A DNA stretch of 64,000 nucleotides from Gracilimonas tropica DSM 19535 (GTDB taxonomy: Bacteria > Bacteroidota > Rhodothermia > Balneolales > Balneolaceae), in the NCBI RefSeq assembly GCF_000375425.1, contig NZ_AQXG01000008.1, forward strand, positions 1 through 64,000, written 5' to 3'. Below the pieces are notes generated by a model, which worked only from the letters and a program-made list of their open reading frames with translations, ran no database searches and was not told the origin of the DNA. Every line of letters begins with the position of its first letter. Positions within the stretch are counted from its first letter, which is position 1. A program made the position numbers and the translations under genes. Shown here piece after piece: positions 54,302-63,057 of the stretch.

Positions 54302-55033
54302 ATGCCGCGTCATAAGATCTATCAAAAAAAGCATATTCAGGTGGATGGCCTCTGCATCGAGGTTCTTCGAAAGAATGTGAAAAACTTAAATCTCAGGGTT
54401 TATCCTGCCGAGCATACCATTCGGATTTCTGTACCGCGACGAACCCCGGATGAGATCGTACGAAGTTTTATTGAAGACAAGCTTCCCTGGATTCGCAAGC
54501 ATTTAGCTAAAAAAAACAGCAGAAAACCTCCCCAAAAAAACCTTCAATACACCACCGGTGAAAAGCTTCTTGTTTGGGGGGATGAATATGAACTTCAAGT
54601 AAACGAAATAAACAGCCCACCAAAAGTAAACGTAACGGAGCAGGTTGTTCACCTGAAGGTCAGGCCCGGCACCAATTTAAATAAGAGAGCAATGGTGCTT
54701 AAGGAATGGTACAGGACGCAATTGAAAGAAGAAATTCCGAAGCTGATCGAAAAGTGGGAACCGATCATGAAGGTATCAGTCCGGGAATTTGGAGTGAAGG
54801 ATATGAAAACAAGATGGGGAACCTGCAACATCCGGGCAAAACGAATATGGCTGAATCTTCAACTGGCAAAAAAACGACCCGAGCTGCTTGAATATGTGGT
54901 TGTCCATGAAATGACTCACCTGCACGAACGCCTTCATAACAAACGATTTTATGGGCTGATGACGAAATTCCTTCCTGATTGGAAAGCATTACAGGATGAG
55001 TTGAATGGAAGAAGTTCAATGAGATCTTGCTAA
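54302..55033 (+). CDS. YgjP-like zinc metallopeptidase (DUF45)
   Basis: A 243-residue protein with the family fold: an N-terminal beta segment, MKTRWGTCN, WLNLQLAKKRPELLEYVVVHEMTHLHERLHNKRF with HEMTH as the zinc site and a further His downstream. The M48-related YgjP group has no firmly known substrate. The start ATG 54302 follows a plain AT-rich spacer. Confidence 0.9.
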   Translation: MPRHKIYQKKHIQVDGLCIEVLRKNVKNLNLRVYPAEHTIRISVPRRTPDEIVRSFIEDKLPWIRKHLAKKNSRKPPQKNLQYTTGEKLLVWGDEYELQVNEINSPPKVNVTEQVVHLKVRPGTNLNKRAMVLKEWYRTQLKEEIPKLIEKWEPIMKVSVREFGVKDMKTRWGTCNIRAKRIWLNLQLAKKRPELLEYVVVHEMTHLHERLHNKRFYGLMTKFLPDWKALQDELNGRSSMRSC

Positions 55034-55114
55034 AAAATTTATTCTTTCCCCGAAAGCTTTCAGTAGATCTGTCATCTAAGTAAATGAACACCAACTTAGA
55101 CGGAGAGGAATCTC

Positions 55115-55615
55115 ATGACAACAACTATTCGATCATTTACCATTCTACTTGTACTGTTTGCATTTACTGCCAATGTAAATGCACAACAACGATTTAATCG
55201 GGCTGACCGACCCGGATTCAATCAAGGTCAGTGTGCACAAATGTCCGGAACCCAAAATGCTCCGCAGCATACCCGCTTAATGGCGATGTTAGATCTCACC
55301 GAAGAGCAAGAAGAAGGAATTAACACGATACATCTCAACGGACAAAAAGAGATGTTGGAGCTTCGAACTACTCTTCAGCAAAAACGTGCAGAGCTTCGTA
55401 CACTTTCAGTCGGTAATAATTACGATGCCGCTAAAGTGTCGCAGTTAGCCAATGAGATTGGAAGCCTGCAAGCCCAAATGATCACAAAACGAGCAACACA
55501 TCAGCAACAGATCAAACAGCTTCTTAATGAGGAGCAACGCATCAAATTTGACAATTTCCACGTGAACCAAGGCCAGAGAATGGGTAACAAACGCAATGGT
55601 GGGTGGAATCAATAA
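55115..55615 (+). CDS. Spy/CpxP-like periplasmic protein
   Basis: A 166-residue exported helical protein: signal peptide ending NVNAQQ, then LDLTEEQEEGINTIHLNGQKEMLELRTTLQQKRAELRTL, a long helix pair with a repeated LTEEQ-like motif (LLNEEQRIKFDNFH). These are Spy/CpxP features of ATP-independent chaperones or envelope-stress sensors. It is followed by a terminator-like hairpin and then the ECF sigma gene, so it may be part of the same stress circuit. Confidence 0.85.
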   Translation: MTTTIRSFTILLVLFAFTANVNAQQRFNRADRPGFNQGQCAQMSGTQNAPQHTRLMAMLDLTEEQEEGINTIHLNGQKEMLELRTTLQQKRAELRTLSVGNNYDAAKVSQLANEIGSLQAQMITKRATHQQQIKQLLNEEQRIKFDNFHVNQGQRMGNKRNGGWNQ

Positions 55616-55640
55616 GCAAGGTTTAATGTAGCTTGAGACC

Positions 55641-55674
55641 AAAATGCAGGGAGTAGCATCTCTGCATTTTATTT
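55641..55674 (+). terminator. Terminator after the Spy-like gene
   Basis: AAAATGCAG (55641-55649) and CTGCATTTT (55662-55670) form a 9-bp stem running into ATTT. Confidence 0.65.
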
Positions 55675-55693
55675 AAGTATTGGACTAAGTATA

Positions 55694-56323
55694 ATGTCAT
55701 TCGTATCCCAAACAGTATTAACCCAAACTGCCGGTGCCATCGAGGACTCAGAACTCCTAAAGCAGCTTCAACAAGGTGATGAGGCTGCTTTCAAACACTT
55801 GGTAAATAAGTATAAAGACCGGGTCTATAACACCTGTTTGGGATTTTTGCGGAATCCTCATGATGCTGAAGATGTATCACAGGAAGTATTCATAAAGATC
55901 CATCATTCGATTGCTGATTTCAGAGAAGAAGCATCTCTGTCTACCTGGATATACAGAATTGCTGTTACCAAATCACTGGAATTGATCCGATACAGAAAAA
56001 GGGGAAAGCGTTCAGGATTTTTTAAAGCCCTAAATTCTTTTTTCAATGAGCCGGATGAGGCGATGGATGAATCCGGTTTTATGCACCCCGGTATTCAGCT
56101 GGAAAATAAAGAAAGAGCCCGGGTGCTTTTTGGAGAGATCGACAAGCTTTCGGAAAAGCAACGAACAGCCTTTACATTACAAAAAGTGGAAGGATTGAGT
56201 TATCAGGAAGTGGCAACTATAATGGAAATGACCGTGCCCGCAGTAGAATCTTTGATCCATCGCGCTAAAGAAAATCTAAAAAAGCAGCTTTATGAATTTT
56301 ATCAACAAAATGAACTGGACTGA
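55694..56323 (+). CDS. ECF sigma-70 family sigma factor
   Basis: A 209-residue group 4 sigma factor. Region 2 is YNTCLGFLRNPHDAEDVSQEVFIKI...FREEASLSTWIYRIA, and region 4 is LSEKQRTAFTLQKVEGLSYQEVATIMEMTVPAVESLIHRAKENL. There is no region 3. It is followed 3 bp later by a one-TM protein and then a CnrX-like protein, a standard sigma/anti-sigma/sensor arrangement. Confidence 0.95.
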   Translation: MSFVSQTVLTQTAGAIEDSELLKQLQQGDEAAFKHLVNKYKDRVYNTCLGFLRNPHDAEDVSQEVFIKIHHSIADFREEASLSTWIYRIAVTKSLELIRYRKRGKRSGFFKALNSFFNEPDEAMDESGFMHPGIQLENKERARVLFGEIDKLSEKQRTAFTLQKVEGLSYQEVATIMEMTVPAVESLIHRAKENLKKQLYEFYQQNELD

Positions 56324-56326
56324 GCT

Positions 56327-56659
56327 ATGAAAAACAAAGATCACATAGACCACGAAGTACAGAAGACCTTAGAGTCGCTGGATAACATGGAACGAGCTAA
56401 AACAGATGCTTTTTTTTATAGTCGGGTGCAATCAAAATTGCAACATGAAACACTACAAACTGCTTCTTCACCGGGATTGGGATTTGCTTTTTCTGTAGCT
56501 GCGGTAATTCTGATCATCATCCTGAATATATCCACTATACTGATCGGCAGCACTGTTTCTGGCGAAGATGCCCAGTCTTCATCCAACTACCCCGCAGAAA
56601 CTTTTGAAGAATACCGGGTTTTTGACCTGAATTATTACAACCAACTTGAGGACAATTAA
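56327..56659 (+). CDS. Putative anti-sigma-like single-TM protein
   Basis: A 110-residue protein with a hydrophilic N-terminal half (about 1-45), one TM helix (about 47-70) and a short periplasmic tail. No RsiW-type Zn motif (HxxxCxxC) is seen. Its position between the ECF sigma and a periplasmic metal-sensor-like gene, 3 bp and 1 bp from each, suggests a membrane anti-sigma of the CnrY kind. This is inference from position and topology. Confidence 0.6.
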   Translation: MKNKDHIDHEVQKTLESLDNMERAKTDAFFYSRVQSKLQHETLQTASSPGLGFAFSVAAVILIIILNISTILIGSTVSGEDAQSSSNYPAETFEEYRVFDLNYYNQLEDN

Positions 56660-56660
56660 C

Positions 56661-57158
56661 ATGGATCTTGAGAAGAAATATAAATGGACACTCACCGGCT
56701 TCATCATCATGGTGATTCTAAATATTGGAATTCTGATCACTTTATGGGTAAATGCACCGGAAAACCGGCCCTGGAGAACCGGCCGTGAATCCCAAAAAGA
56801 GATGCATTCATTTTTCTTTGAACAGCTCCAACTGTCAGATGCCCAAATGGATACTATATCTGCAATAAGGCAAAGTCATTTCAAGGAAATGCGATTGTTA
56901 CGTAAAGAACTGGATGATAAACGTCGGGATTATATTGAGTTTGTTCTGGGACCAGACTCCGGCAATAAGGAGGTTCGGGATTCTTTGTTAAATGTGCTGA
57001 CTATTCACTTTTCGAAGATGGAAAGCAAAATGTATTCACATATGGAACAAATGCGCCGGTCATTATCTGAGGATCAGCAAGCAACTTTTCGTGAAGTGAT
57101 GAAGCAGTCGCTAACAAGAGAACAGCAACATGAGAGGCGACGCCAAAATCACCGTTAA
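56661..57158 (+). CDS. CnrX/Spy-like periplasmic metal-sensor type protein
   Basis: The 165-residue protein has a TM anchor (about 10-32) and a helical periplasmic domain with LQLSDAQMDTISAIRQSHFKEMRLLRKELDDKRRDYIEFV and MEQMRRSLSEDQQATFREVMKQ. The His/Met-containing helices match the heavy-metal resistance/Spy-CnrX family. I use ATG 56661, one base after the previous stop, over an upstream TTG at 56646. A sensing partner of the sigma pair is likely. Confidence 0.75.
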   Translation: MDLEKKYKWTLTGFIIMVILNIGILITLWVNAPENRPWRTGRESQKEMHSFFFEQLQLSDAQMDTISAIRQSHFKEMRLLRKELDDKRRDYIEFVLGPDSGNKEVRDSLLNVLTIHFSKMESKMYSHMEQMRRSLSEDQQATFREVMKQSLTREQQHERRRQNHR

Positions 57159-57210
57159 TGGATATGTACAAGATTCGAAGTTCGGTCGGTAATTCCGTAT
57201 CTTTTGGGCT

Positions 57211-58323
57211 ATGGAAAATACCGTATCTACCCAAAAAACCGACCTAAAATCTCTCACCAAAGACGAGCTGAATCACTTTTGTCAGGAGCTTGGCTTGCAA
57301 AGCTTTCGCGCCGACCAAATTTTCCAATGGCTCTATCAAAAAGGAGTTTCTGATTTCGAGGAAATGACCAATCTCTCTAAAGACTTAAGGGAGAAACTGA
57401 GAGAAATGGCCACCATTAACCGTATTCAGCCCGTTCAGCAGCAGGAAAGTAAAGACGGAACCATAAAATTTCTTTTCCAACTGAATGATCCTGAAAAGGA
57501 ATATAAAGTTGAAGCGGTTCTCATTCCCGACTTTTTCGCTGATGGCGCTGCACGACGGCTGACAGTTTGCGTGTCATCTCAGGTGGGATGTGTATTCGGA
57601 TGTGCTTTTTGTGCTACCGGGAAAATGGGCCTTTTTCGGAATCTGTCACATGGCGAGATTGTAGATCAGGTTCAATACATCAATGAGCTGGCCGAAGAAA
57701 GATATGGCAAGAAAATCACCAACATTGTTTATATGGGGATGGGTGAGCCGTTGCACAACTATAAATCCATTACAAATTCTGCTCATATCATTTCAGATCC
57801 GTTAAGTATTGAATTATCCCCAAAACGAATTACGGTTTCTACAGTGGGGCTCACTAAGCAGATCAAAAAACTTGCCGACGACCAGGAACCATTTAACCTG
57901 GCGATCTCATTGCATGCTCCAACCGATGAAAAGCGAGACAAGATCATGCCGATCAACAACTCCATGAACCTGGAGAGTCTTGAAGAGGCAGTAAAGCATT
58001 ACTATAAAATGACGGATCGCCCGATCACATATGAATATTTACTATTTGACAACTTCAATGATACTCCGCAAGATGCCCGGGACCTTGCCAAGATCGTAAA
58101 ATGGGTTCCAAGCAAAGTAAATATCATCATGTATAATAATGTGGCCGGTGTAGAGCTTAAACGAGCCCGCGAAGAACGTCTTGATAACTTTATGCGGGAA
58201 CTCATTAAAAATGATGTGCGTGCGACCGTCAGGAGAAGTCGCGGAGATGATATTGATGCGGGTTGCGGTCAGTTGGCGATTCGGGAAGGAGCGCCTAAAG
58301 GAAAGACTATTGCTAAAGATTAG
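57211..58323 (+). CDS. rlmN: 23S rRNA (adenine(2503)-C(2))-methyltransferase
   Basis: A 370-residue radical SAM methylase. The cluster motif CVFGCAFC (CxxxCxxC) is followed by MGMGEPLHN, ISLHAPTDEKRDKIMPIN, and a C-terminal AGCGQL with the methylated Cys. It modifies A2503 of 23S rRNA and some tRNAs. It precedes a REP-like palindrome and a bidirectional hairpin and converges on lepB. Confidence 0.96.
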   Translation: MENTVSTQKTDLKSLTKDELNHFCQELGLQSFRADQIFQWLYQKGVSDFEEMTNLSKDLREKLREMATINRIQPVQQQESKDGTIKFLFQLNDPEKEYKVEAVLIPDFFADGAARRLTVCVSSQVGCVFGCAFCATGKMGLFRNLSHGEIVDQVQYINELAEERYGKKITNIVYMGMGEPLHNYKSITNSAHIISDPLSIELSPKRITVSTVGLTKQIKKLADDQEPFNLAISLHAPTDEKRDKIMPINNSMNLESLEEAVKHYYKMTDRPITYEYLLFDNFNDTPQDARDLAKIVKWVPSKVNIIMYNNVAGVELKRAREERLDNFMRELIKNDVRATVRRSRGDDIDAGCGQLAIREGAPKGKTIAKD

Positions 58324-58340
58324 TTTGGGGGTCAGAAAAT

Positions 58341-58368
58341 TCGTTCCAACGCAGAGCGTCTGGAACGA
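58341..58368. repeat. REP-like palindrome (copy 2)
   Basis: TCGTTCCA and TGGAACGA flank ACGCAGAGCGTC; the inner ACGC/GCGT also pair. It shares the CGCAGAGC core with 53178-53204. Confidence 0.6.
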
Positions 58369-58420
58369 GTGTAAAGGTAAGACGATGGCGAAGTAGTAAG
58401 CAGCATTACAGAGGTAAAAA

Positions 58421-58441
58421 GTCAGAATTCAAAATTCTGAC
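58421..58441. terminator. Bidirectional hairpin between rlmN and lepB
   Basis: GTCAGAATT and AATTCTGAC form a perfect 9-bp stem with a CAA loop, preceded by AAAAA, between convergent genes. Confidence 0.6.
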
Positions 58442-58466
58442 TCCTGTATTCTGATTCCTTTTCTCC

Positions 58467-59570
58467 CTAATCAATCAGGTTAAACACGCGTTCGAAGCGG
58501 GGAACCATTCCATCCATAGAAAACCAGACAATCACCGCTTTTCCGATCACATGGTCTTTGGGTACAAATCCCCAAAAACGTGAATCCTGGCTGTTATCGC
58601 GATTATCCCCCATTGCAAAATAATAATCTTGCTGAATGGTATAAGTATCCGTTTCCTCTCCATTGATCATGATAAGGCCGTTCTCACGACTGAGATCGTT
58701 ACGCTCATACCGCTCGATAATGTCTTTGTACACAAACCAATTTTCATCGGTAAGCTGAATCTCCTGACCTTTAAAGGGCACCACAATCTCCGGCATCTGA
58801 TCAGGATTGGTGAAAGCTCTTGAAAAACTCCCTTCACTTTGAATATATCCCCTTTCAGCTACCCCCTCAGGAGTCACATTCATGTATAATGTATCCACCT
58901 CAGCCCAAGCGCTTACTTTACCGGCTACATCTTCGGTCATATTTACAATGTATGTGTCTTGATTGGTATATCCGATCAATTCTCCACCCACCGATTCCAT
59001 CTTAGCATTGCTCAATCGGACGCGGTTTGCCATCTTGATCACATAATGTCTTTGAAGTCCTTCATGATCGGCTTCCGGTTTGCCATCAATATACAGGATC
59101 TTATCCCTGATCGATATGGTATCACCGGGAATGGCTACTGCACGCTTTATGTAGTTGGTCTTTTGGGAGGTAGGTTTCACTTCCCAAGGCACATTGAATA
59201 CGAAAATATCATTACGCTCAACATCCCGAAGTCCGGGGAGCCTTGTCCACGGGAGTTGAACTCCCGGTAAGCACCACCCCTGAAGGAAAGGAACACAAAC
59301 ACCCATTGGAGTACGCGGGCCATAAGTGATATTGGATACGATCAGGAGGTCGCCCGTCATCAGGGTTTTTTCCATGGACGGCGTTGGAATTTTATATGAT
59401 CCAAAAAGAAATGCTCTTAAAATTGCAGCCGCTATAAAAGCAAAAACGATGGCATCGATCCACTCGCGCAGCCACGACTTAGCTTTTTTATTTTCCTCTT
59501 CCTTCTTTTCCTTCCGTTTTTTCCAATAGGAGCTTAATCCCGTGTCTTCCGACGTATTTTTATCTTCCAA
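58467..59570 (-). CDS. lepB: Signal peptidase I
   Basis: A 367-residue leader peptidase. A charged N-terminus precedes one TM (about 35-55). Boxes are PTPSMEKTL with the catalytic Ser, NYIKRAVAIPGDTI with the catalytic Lys, and GDNRDNSQDSRFWG. It is longer than many family members through an insert of about 100 residues between the Lys box and the GDNRDNS box. It removes signal peptides of exported proteins. It is co-transcribed after the small exported gene, with an 8-bp gap. Confidence 0.96.
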   Translation of the reverse strand: MEDKNTSEDTGLSSYWKKRKEKKEEENKKAKSWLREWIDAIVFAFIAAAILRAFLFGSYKIPTPSMEKTLMTGDLLIVSNITYGPRTPMGVCVPFLQGWCLPGVQLPWTRLPGLRDVERNDIFVFNVPWEVKPTSQKTNYIKRAVAIPGDTISIRDKILYIDGKPEADHEGLQRHYVIKMANRVRLSNAKMESVGGELIGYTNQDTYIVNMTEDVAGKVSAWAEVDTLYMNVTPEGVAERGYIQSEGSFSRAFTNPDQMPEIVVPFKGQEIQLTDENWFVYKDIIERYERNDLSRENGLIMINGEETDTYTIQQDYYFAMGDNRDNSQDSRFWGFVPKDHVIGKAVIVWFSMDGMVPRFERVFNLID

Positions 59571-59578
59571 TGTTGATA

Positions 59579-60169
59579 CTATTTAGTTTTGATATGCGAG
59601 GGCTGCTTTATTTCTTCCTTTTTATACTCTCCAGCCTCATAAGCCACTCGAAACCATTGTCCTCGCTCGGGAGAGTAAAAGTAATCTACGTATTCTTTTG
59701 GAGAAGCACTCCTTAATTCTTTTGTTAGTGTACGCTTCACTTCCGGCATCAAATCTACATATCGGCTGGCTCCAACATATACCAATCCGTCCTCAAAAGG
59801 CCCTTCCAGATCCAGTACCATCATAGGGATATAGCCATCAATAATGAACCAATATTCAAACTGAATGGACTTCCCATCCCTCAGGTAACCATCCTTTTCG
59901 ATGATATCTTCTACGGTTTGCGTGGGGTCTCCATACACATCTTGCAGTACGGCTCTTATCTCGATAGATGGCATCCGGTCCAGCTCATTGTAGCGAAATC
60001 CTTGACCGGTCCATTTTATATTGGAAAACTGAGCCTGAAAAGCGGCCCGGGCTTCTTTTGTATTCTCGACTTTTTTGATCTCAGGTTCTTCGAACTGCGC
60101 TTGTGCAGCCGTTGAGATCATCACCATAAAGATGAAAAAAAGTAATACTCGTTTCACTAAGTTCTGCAT
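59579..60169 (-). CDS. Conserved exported protein of unknown function
   Basis: A 196-residue protein with signal peptide ending AAQAQ and no lipobox. The body is mostly alpha/beta, with YGDPTQTVEDIIEKDG, QFEYWFIIDGYIPMMVLDLEGPFEDGLVYVGASRYVDL and EYVDYFYSPERGQWFRVAYEAG. I do not recognise a family. It lies between lepA and lepB on the same strand, with gaps of 15 and 8 bp, so it is probably expressed with them. Confidence 0.8.
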   Translation of the reverse strand: MQNLVKRVLLFFIFMVMISTAAQAQFEEPEIKKVENTKEARAAFQAQFSNIKWTGQGFRYNELDRMPSIEIRAVLQDVYGDPTQTVEDIIEKDGYLRDGKSIQFEYWFIIDGYIPMMVLDLEGPFEDGLVYVGASRYVDLMPEVKRTLTKELRSASPKEYVDYFYSPERGQWFRVAYEAGEYKKEEIKQPSHIKTK

Positions 60170-60184
60170 AGGGTTTTTTATTTT

Positions 60185-61990
60185 TTAACGATCTTCTTCA
60201 TCCATCGAAAGTACAGCCAGGAATGCCTCCTGTGGAATCTCAACTGTACCAACTTGTTTCATTCGTTTCTTTCCTTCTTTCTGTTTTTCAAGCAGTTTTC
60301 GTTTTCGGGAGATATCGCCGCCATAACATTTTGCGGTAACGTCTTTTCGCATAGCGCGTACGGTGTCTCGTGCAATAACCCTGCTTCCGATGGCTGCCTG
60401 TACAGCTACTTCAAACTGTTGCTGAGGAATAAGTTCCTTCAATTTTGCACAAACTTTGCGTCCCAGGTAATAAGCTTTATCTCTGTGCGAAATACTTGAG
60501 AGTGCATCCACCTGGTCACCATTAAGTAAAATATCCAGACGAACCAGATCACCTTTTCTGAATTCAATGAATTCATAGTCAAGCGAAGCATAACCGCGGG
60601 TACCTGACTTCAGGCGGTCATAAAAATCAAATACAACCTCAGCCATCGGTAATTCATACGTAATTTCAACTCTATTATTTTGCATGAAATGCTGATTCAC
60701 ATATACACCGCGACGATCTTGACAGAGCTTCATCACCGGACCAATATAATCGGCCGGCGTAATGATACTTGCCTTGATGTAAGGCTCGTAAATTGCTTCA
60801 ATATCACCATTATCAGGCATTTGACTGGGGTTATCAACCTGAATGCGCTTGCCCGTTTCCTTTAGTTCAACTTCGTATTGCACGTTAGGAACCGTGGTAA
60901 TGATATCGATATCAAATTCCCGGTCTAACCGCTCCTGAACGATCTCCATATGGAGCAATCCCAGAAAACCGGCCCTAAATCCAAATCCAAGTGCTTTAGA
61001 CGTTTCCGGTTCATAGGTGAGCGAGGCATCGTTGAGTTGCAGCTTTTCAAGTGCACCCCGGAGATCTTCAAAGTCGTCAGCATCAGTTGGGAAAAGCCCG
61101 CTAAAAACCATCGGCTTTGCTTCCTGATAGCCTGGAATTGCTGTTTCAGCCGGATTATTTACTTTCGTGATCGTATCACCAACACGGACATCTTGCAGAG
61201 ATTTCACACTCCCGATCACATAGCCCACTTCCCCGGCACGAAGTTCTCCCGTTGGCTCTTGCTTCATCTTCAGGTAACCGATCTCTTCTGCGTTATATTC
61301 TTTTTTATTAGCCATGAATTTGAAGAGATCTCCTTTTTTCAACACTCCTTCCATCACCCGTACATAAGCAATGGAACCTCGGTAAGTGTTAAAAATGGAA
61401 TCAAAAATAAGCGCCCTGAGAGGTTTATCTTCTTCCCTTTTAGGCCCGGGGACCCGGTCAACAATAGCTTCAAGCAATTCCTCAACCCCTTCTCCTGTCT
61501 TTCCTGATACATGCAGGATTTCTTCAAAATCACATCCTATTAAGTCTACAACTTGCTGTCCTACCCCTTCAGGATCAGCGCCGGGAAGATCGATCTTATT
61601 TAAAACAGGAATGATCTCCAGGTTTTGATCGATTGCTTGATACAGATTTGAGATAGTTTGAGCCTCAATGCCCTGAGCGGCATCCACCACTAAAATAGCG
61701 CCTTCGCAAGCTTTAAGGGCACGTGATACCTCGTACGCAAAATCAACGTGACCAGGGGTATCGATCAGATTGAAAATATATTTTTCCCCATTCGGGCGCT
61801 TATAATCCATGCGAATGGCATGGCTCTTGATCGTGATCCCTCGCTCTCGCTCAAGATCCATATCGTCCAGGATCTGCTCCTGCATTTCACGTTCACTGAT
61901 AGAGCCGGTCTTTTGAAGCAGGCGGTCTGCCAGTGTAGATTTCCCATGGTCAATATGGGCAATGATGCAAAAATTTCGAATGTTATTCAT
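60185..61990 (-). CDS. lepA: Elongation factor 4 (LepA)
   Basis: A 601-residue translational GTPase: G1 [15 protein letters not shown]2/G3 region RGITIKS and DTPGHVDF, G4 NKIDLPGA, and the LepA-specific C-terminal end [20 protein letters not shown]. Length and order are normal. It back-translocates stalled ribosomes. It is the first gene of the lepA/exported protein/lepB cluster. Confidence 0.97.
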   Translation of the reverse strand: MNNIRNFCIIAHIDHGKSTLADRLLQKTGSISEREMQEQILDDMDLERERGITIKSHAIRMDYKRPNGEKYIFNLIDTPGHVDFAYEVSRALKACEGAILVVDAAQGIEAQTISNLYQAIDQNLEIIPVLNKIDLPGADPEGVGQQVVDLIGCDFEEILHVSGKTGEGVEELLEAIVDRVPGPKREEDKPLRALIFDSIFNTYRGSIAYVRVMEGVLKKGDLFKFMANKKEYNAEEIGYLKMKQEPTGELRAGEVGYVIGSVKSLQDVRVGDTITKVNNPAETAIPGYQEAKPMVFSGLFPTDADDFEDLRGALEKLQLNDASLTYEPETSKALGFGFRAGFLGLLHMEIVQERLDREFDIDIITTVPNVQYEVELKETGKRIQVDNPSQMPDNGDIEAIYEPYIKASIITPADYIGPVMKLCQDRRGVYVNQHFMQNNRVEITYELPMAEVVFDFYDRLKSGTRGYASLDYEFIEFRKGDLVRLDILLNGDQVDALSSISHRDKAYYLGRKVCAKLKELIPQQQFEVAVQAAIGSRVIARDTVRAMRKDVTAKCYGGDISRKRKLLEKQKEGKKRMKQVGTVEIPQEAFLAVLSMDEEDR

Positions 61991-62142
61991 GAATTGAATA
62001 GGATGTGGTGCGTCTCACTTAAAAAAATAAAGATACAAAGAAGGCGGGAGCTGTTAAAATGTATGCCTTGGGAATTTTGATTGTTGATTTATGATATGGG
62101 AGTGAACGAACATATTCCCAATAAATTTTTATCTGCGCAACG

Positions 62143-62481
62143 CTATTCACCAATGTGTTTATGAGTCCCTTTGCTATGACGTTTACGAAGTTTTTTGATC
62201 ACTTTGTGAAGCGGAATTTCTTTTTCGGCCAACAGCAGCATGAGGTGAAAAATGAGGTCAGCAGCCTCTCCGATAGTTTCTTTGTCTTTTTTGTTTTTAG
62301 ATGCGATCACGGTTTCAACGGCTTCTTCCCCAACCTTTTGAGCGATCTTATCCAACCCTTTCTTATACATAGAAGTAGTATACGAACCGTCAGGCATTTC
62401 TTCTTTTCGGTCGTATAACAGTTCCTCGAGTTCAATAAGAAATTCAAAATCTTTTTGTGTGATCGTCTTGATATCAGCCAT
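62143..62481 (-). CDS. hisE: Phosphoribosyl-ATP pyrophosphatase (stand-alone HisE)
   Basis: A 112-residue enzyme of histidine biosynthesis. LEELLYDRKEEMPDGSYTTSMYKKGLDKIAQKVGEEAVETVIAS and EAADLIFHLMLLL carry the acidic metal-binding residues of the MazG-like fold. No HisI domain is attached, so HisE is separate. A longer frame upstream to 62760 is not coding-like; the start is ATG 62481. Confidence 0.92.
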   Translation of the reverse strand: MADIKTITQKDFEFLIELEELLYDRKEEMPDGSYTTSMYKKGLDKIAQKVGEEAVETVIASKNKKDKETIGEAADLIFHLMLLLAEKEIPLHKVIKKLRKRHSKGTHKHIGE

Positions 62482-63057
62482 ATCTAAAATATTTGATGCA
62501 ATTTTTTGCGGGTGTGAAGTTCTGCTTTTTATGGCACTCAAACAATGTGTTATTCGAAATTTAACATTGCCAGGTAATTCCAACCTTTTCTCATTCTCGT
62601 TCCGAACCACCGGTTCCGATAGCCGCAAAGAATATAATAGCCCAACTTCCGATGGACTATTTCTCCATATAGATAATCGGGCGGAGGTTTTTATTATTTG
62701 GATACTTAACTCCAAAAAAATCATTACTTGATCCAACATCTCGCACCCTCCGTTAGCCACATAATTTGATTATGTAGCGAACACCTCCCTCAAAGGAGGA
62801 CTCTTTGAACATCGAACAGAAGAACACTTAATCACAAATGTTGAAGTGAAAAAATCGCTTCACGATTCAATATTCTACAGCAGGTTTCTCTAAGCTACCA
62901 CAAACCTTTATGTCCACTTCAAGAAGTCTCCCCTCAAGGGGAGATCAATTCAAAAAAGGAACAGCTTTTTTGAATTTCGTAGGGTGTTGGCGCCATAGCA
63001 TCAATATCTTCACCGAATCCTTCCTCCTTCAATGTTCGATGTTCCTTGTTGGATGTT
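62482..63057. other. Intergenic region with inverted short repeats
   Basis: About 570 bp without a credible gene. It holds inverted copies of GAACATCGAACA (about 62807) and TGTTCGATGTTC (about 63033), an inverted CCCCTCAAGGGG-type palindrome near 62932, and other short repeats. The look is that of a decayed repeat insertion. Confidence 0.45.

Noticed and set aside
62482-62760. Longer N-terminus for hisE
   Set aside because: The upstream frame lacks family similarity and is rich in repeats; the HisE fold starts at the ATG at 62481.
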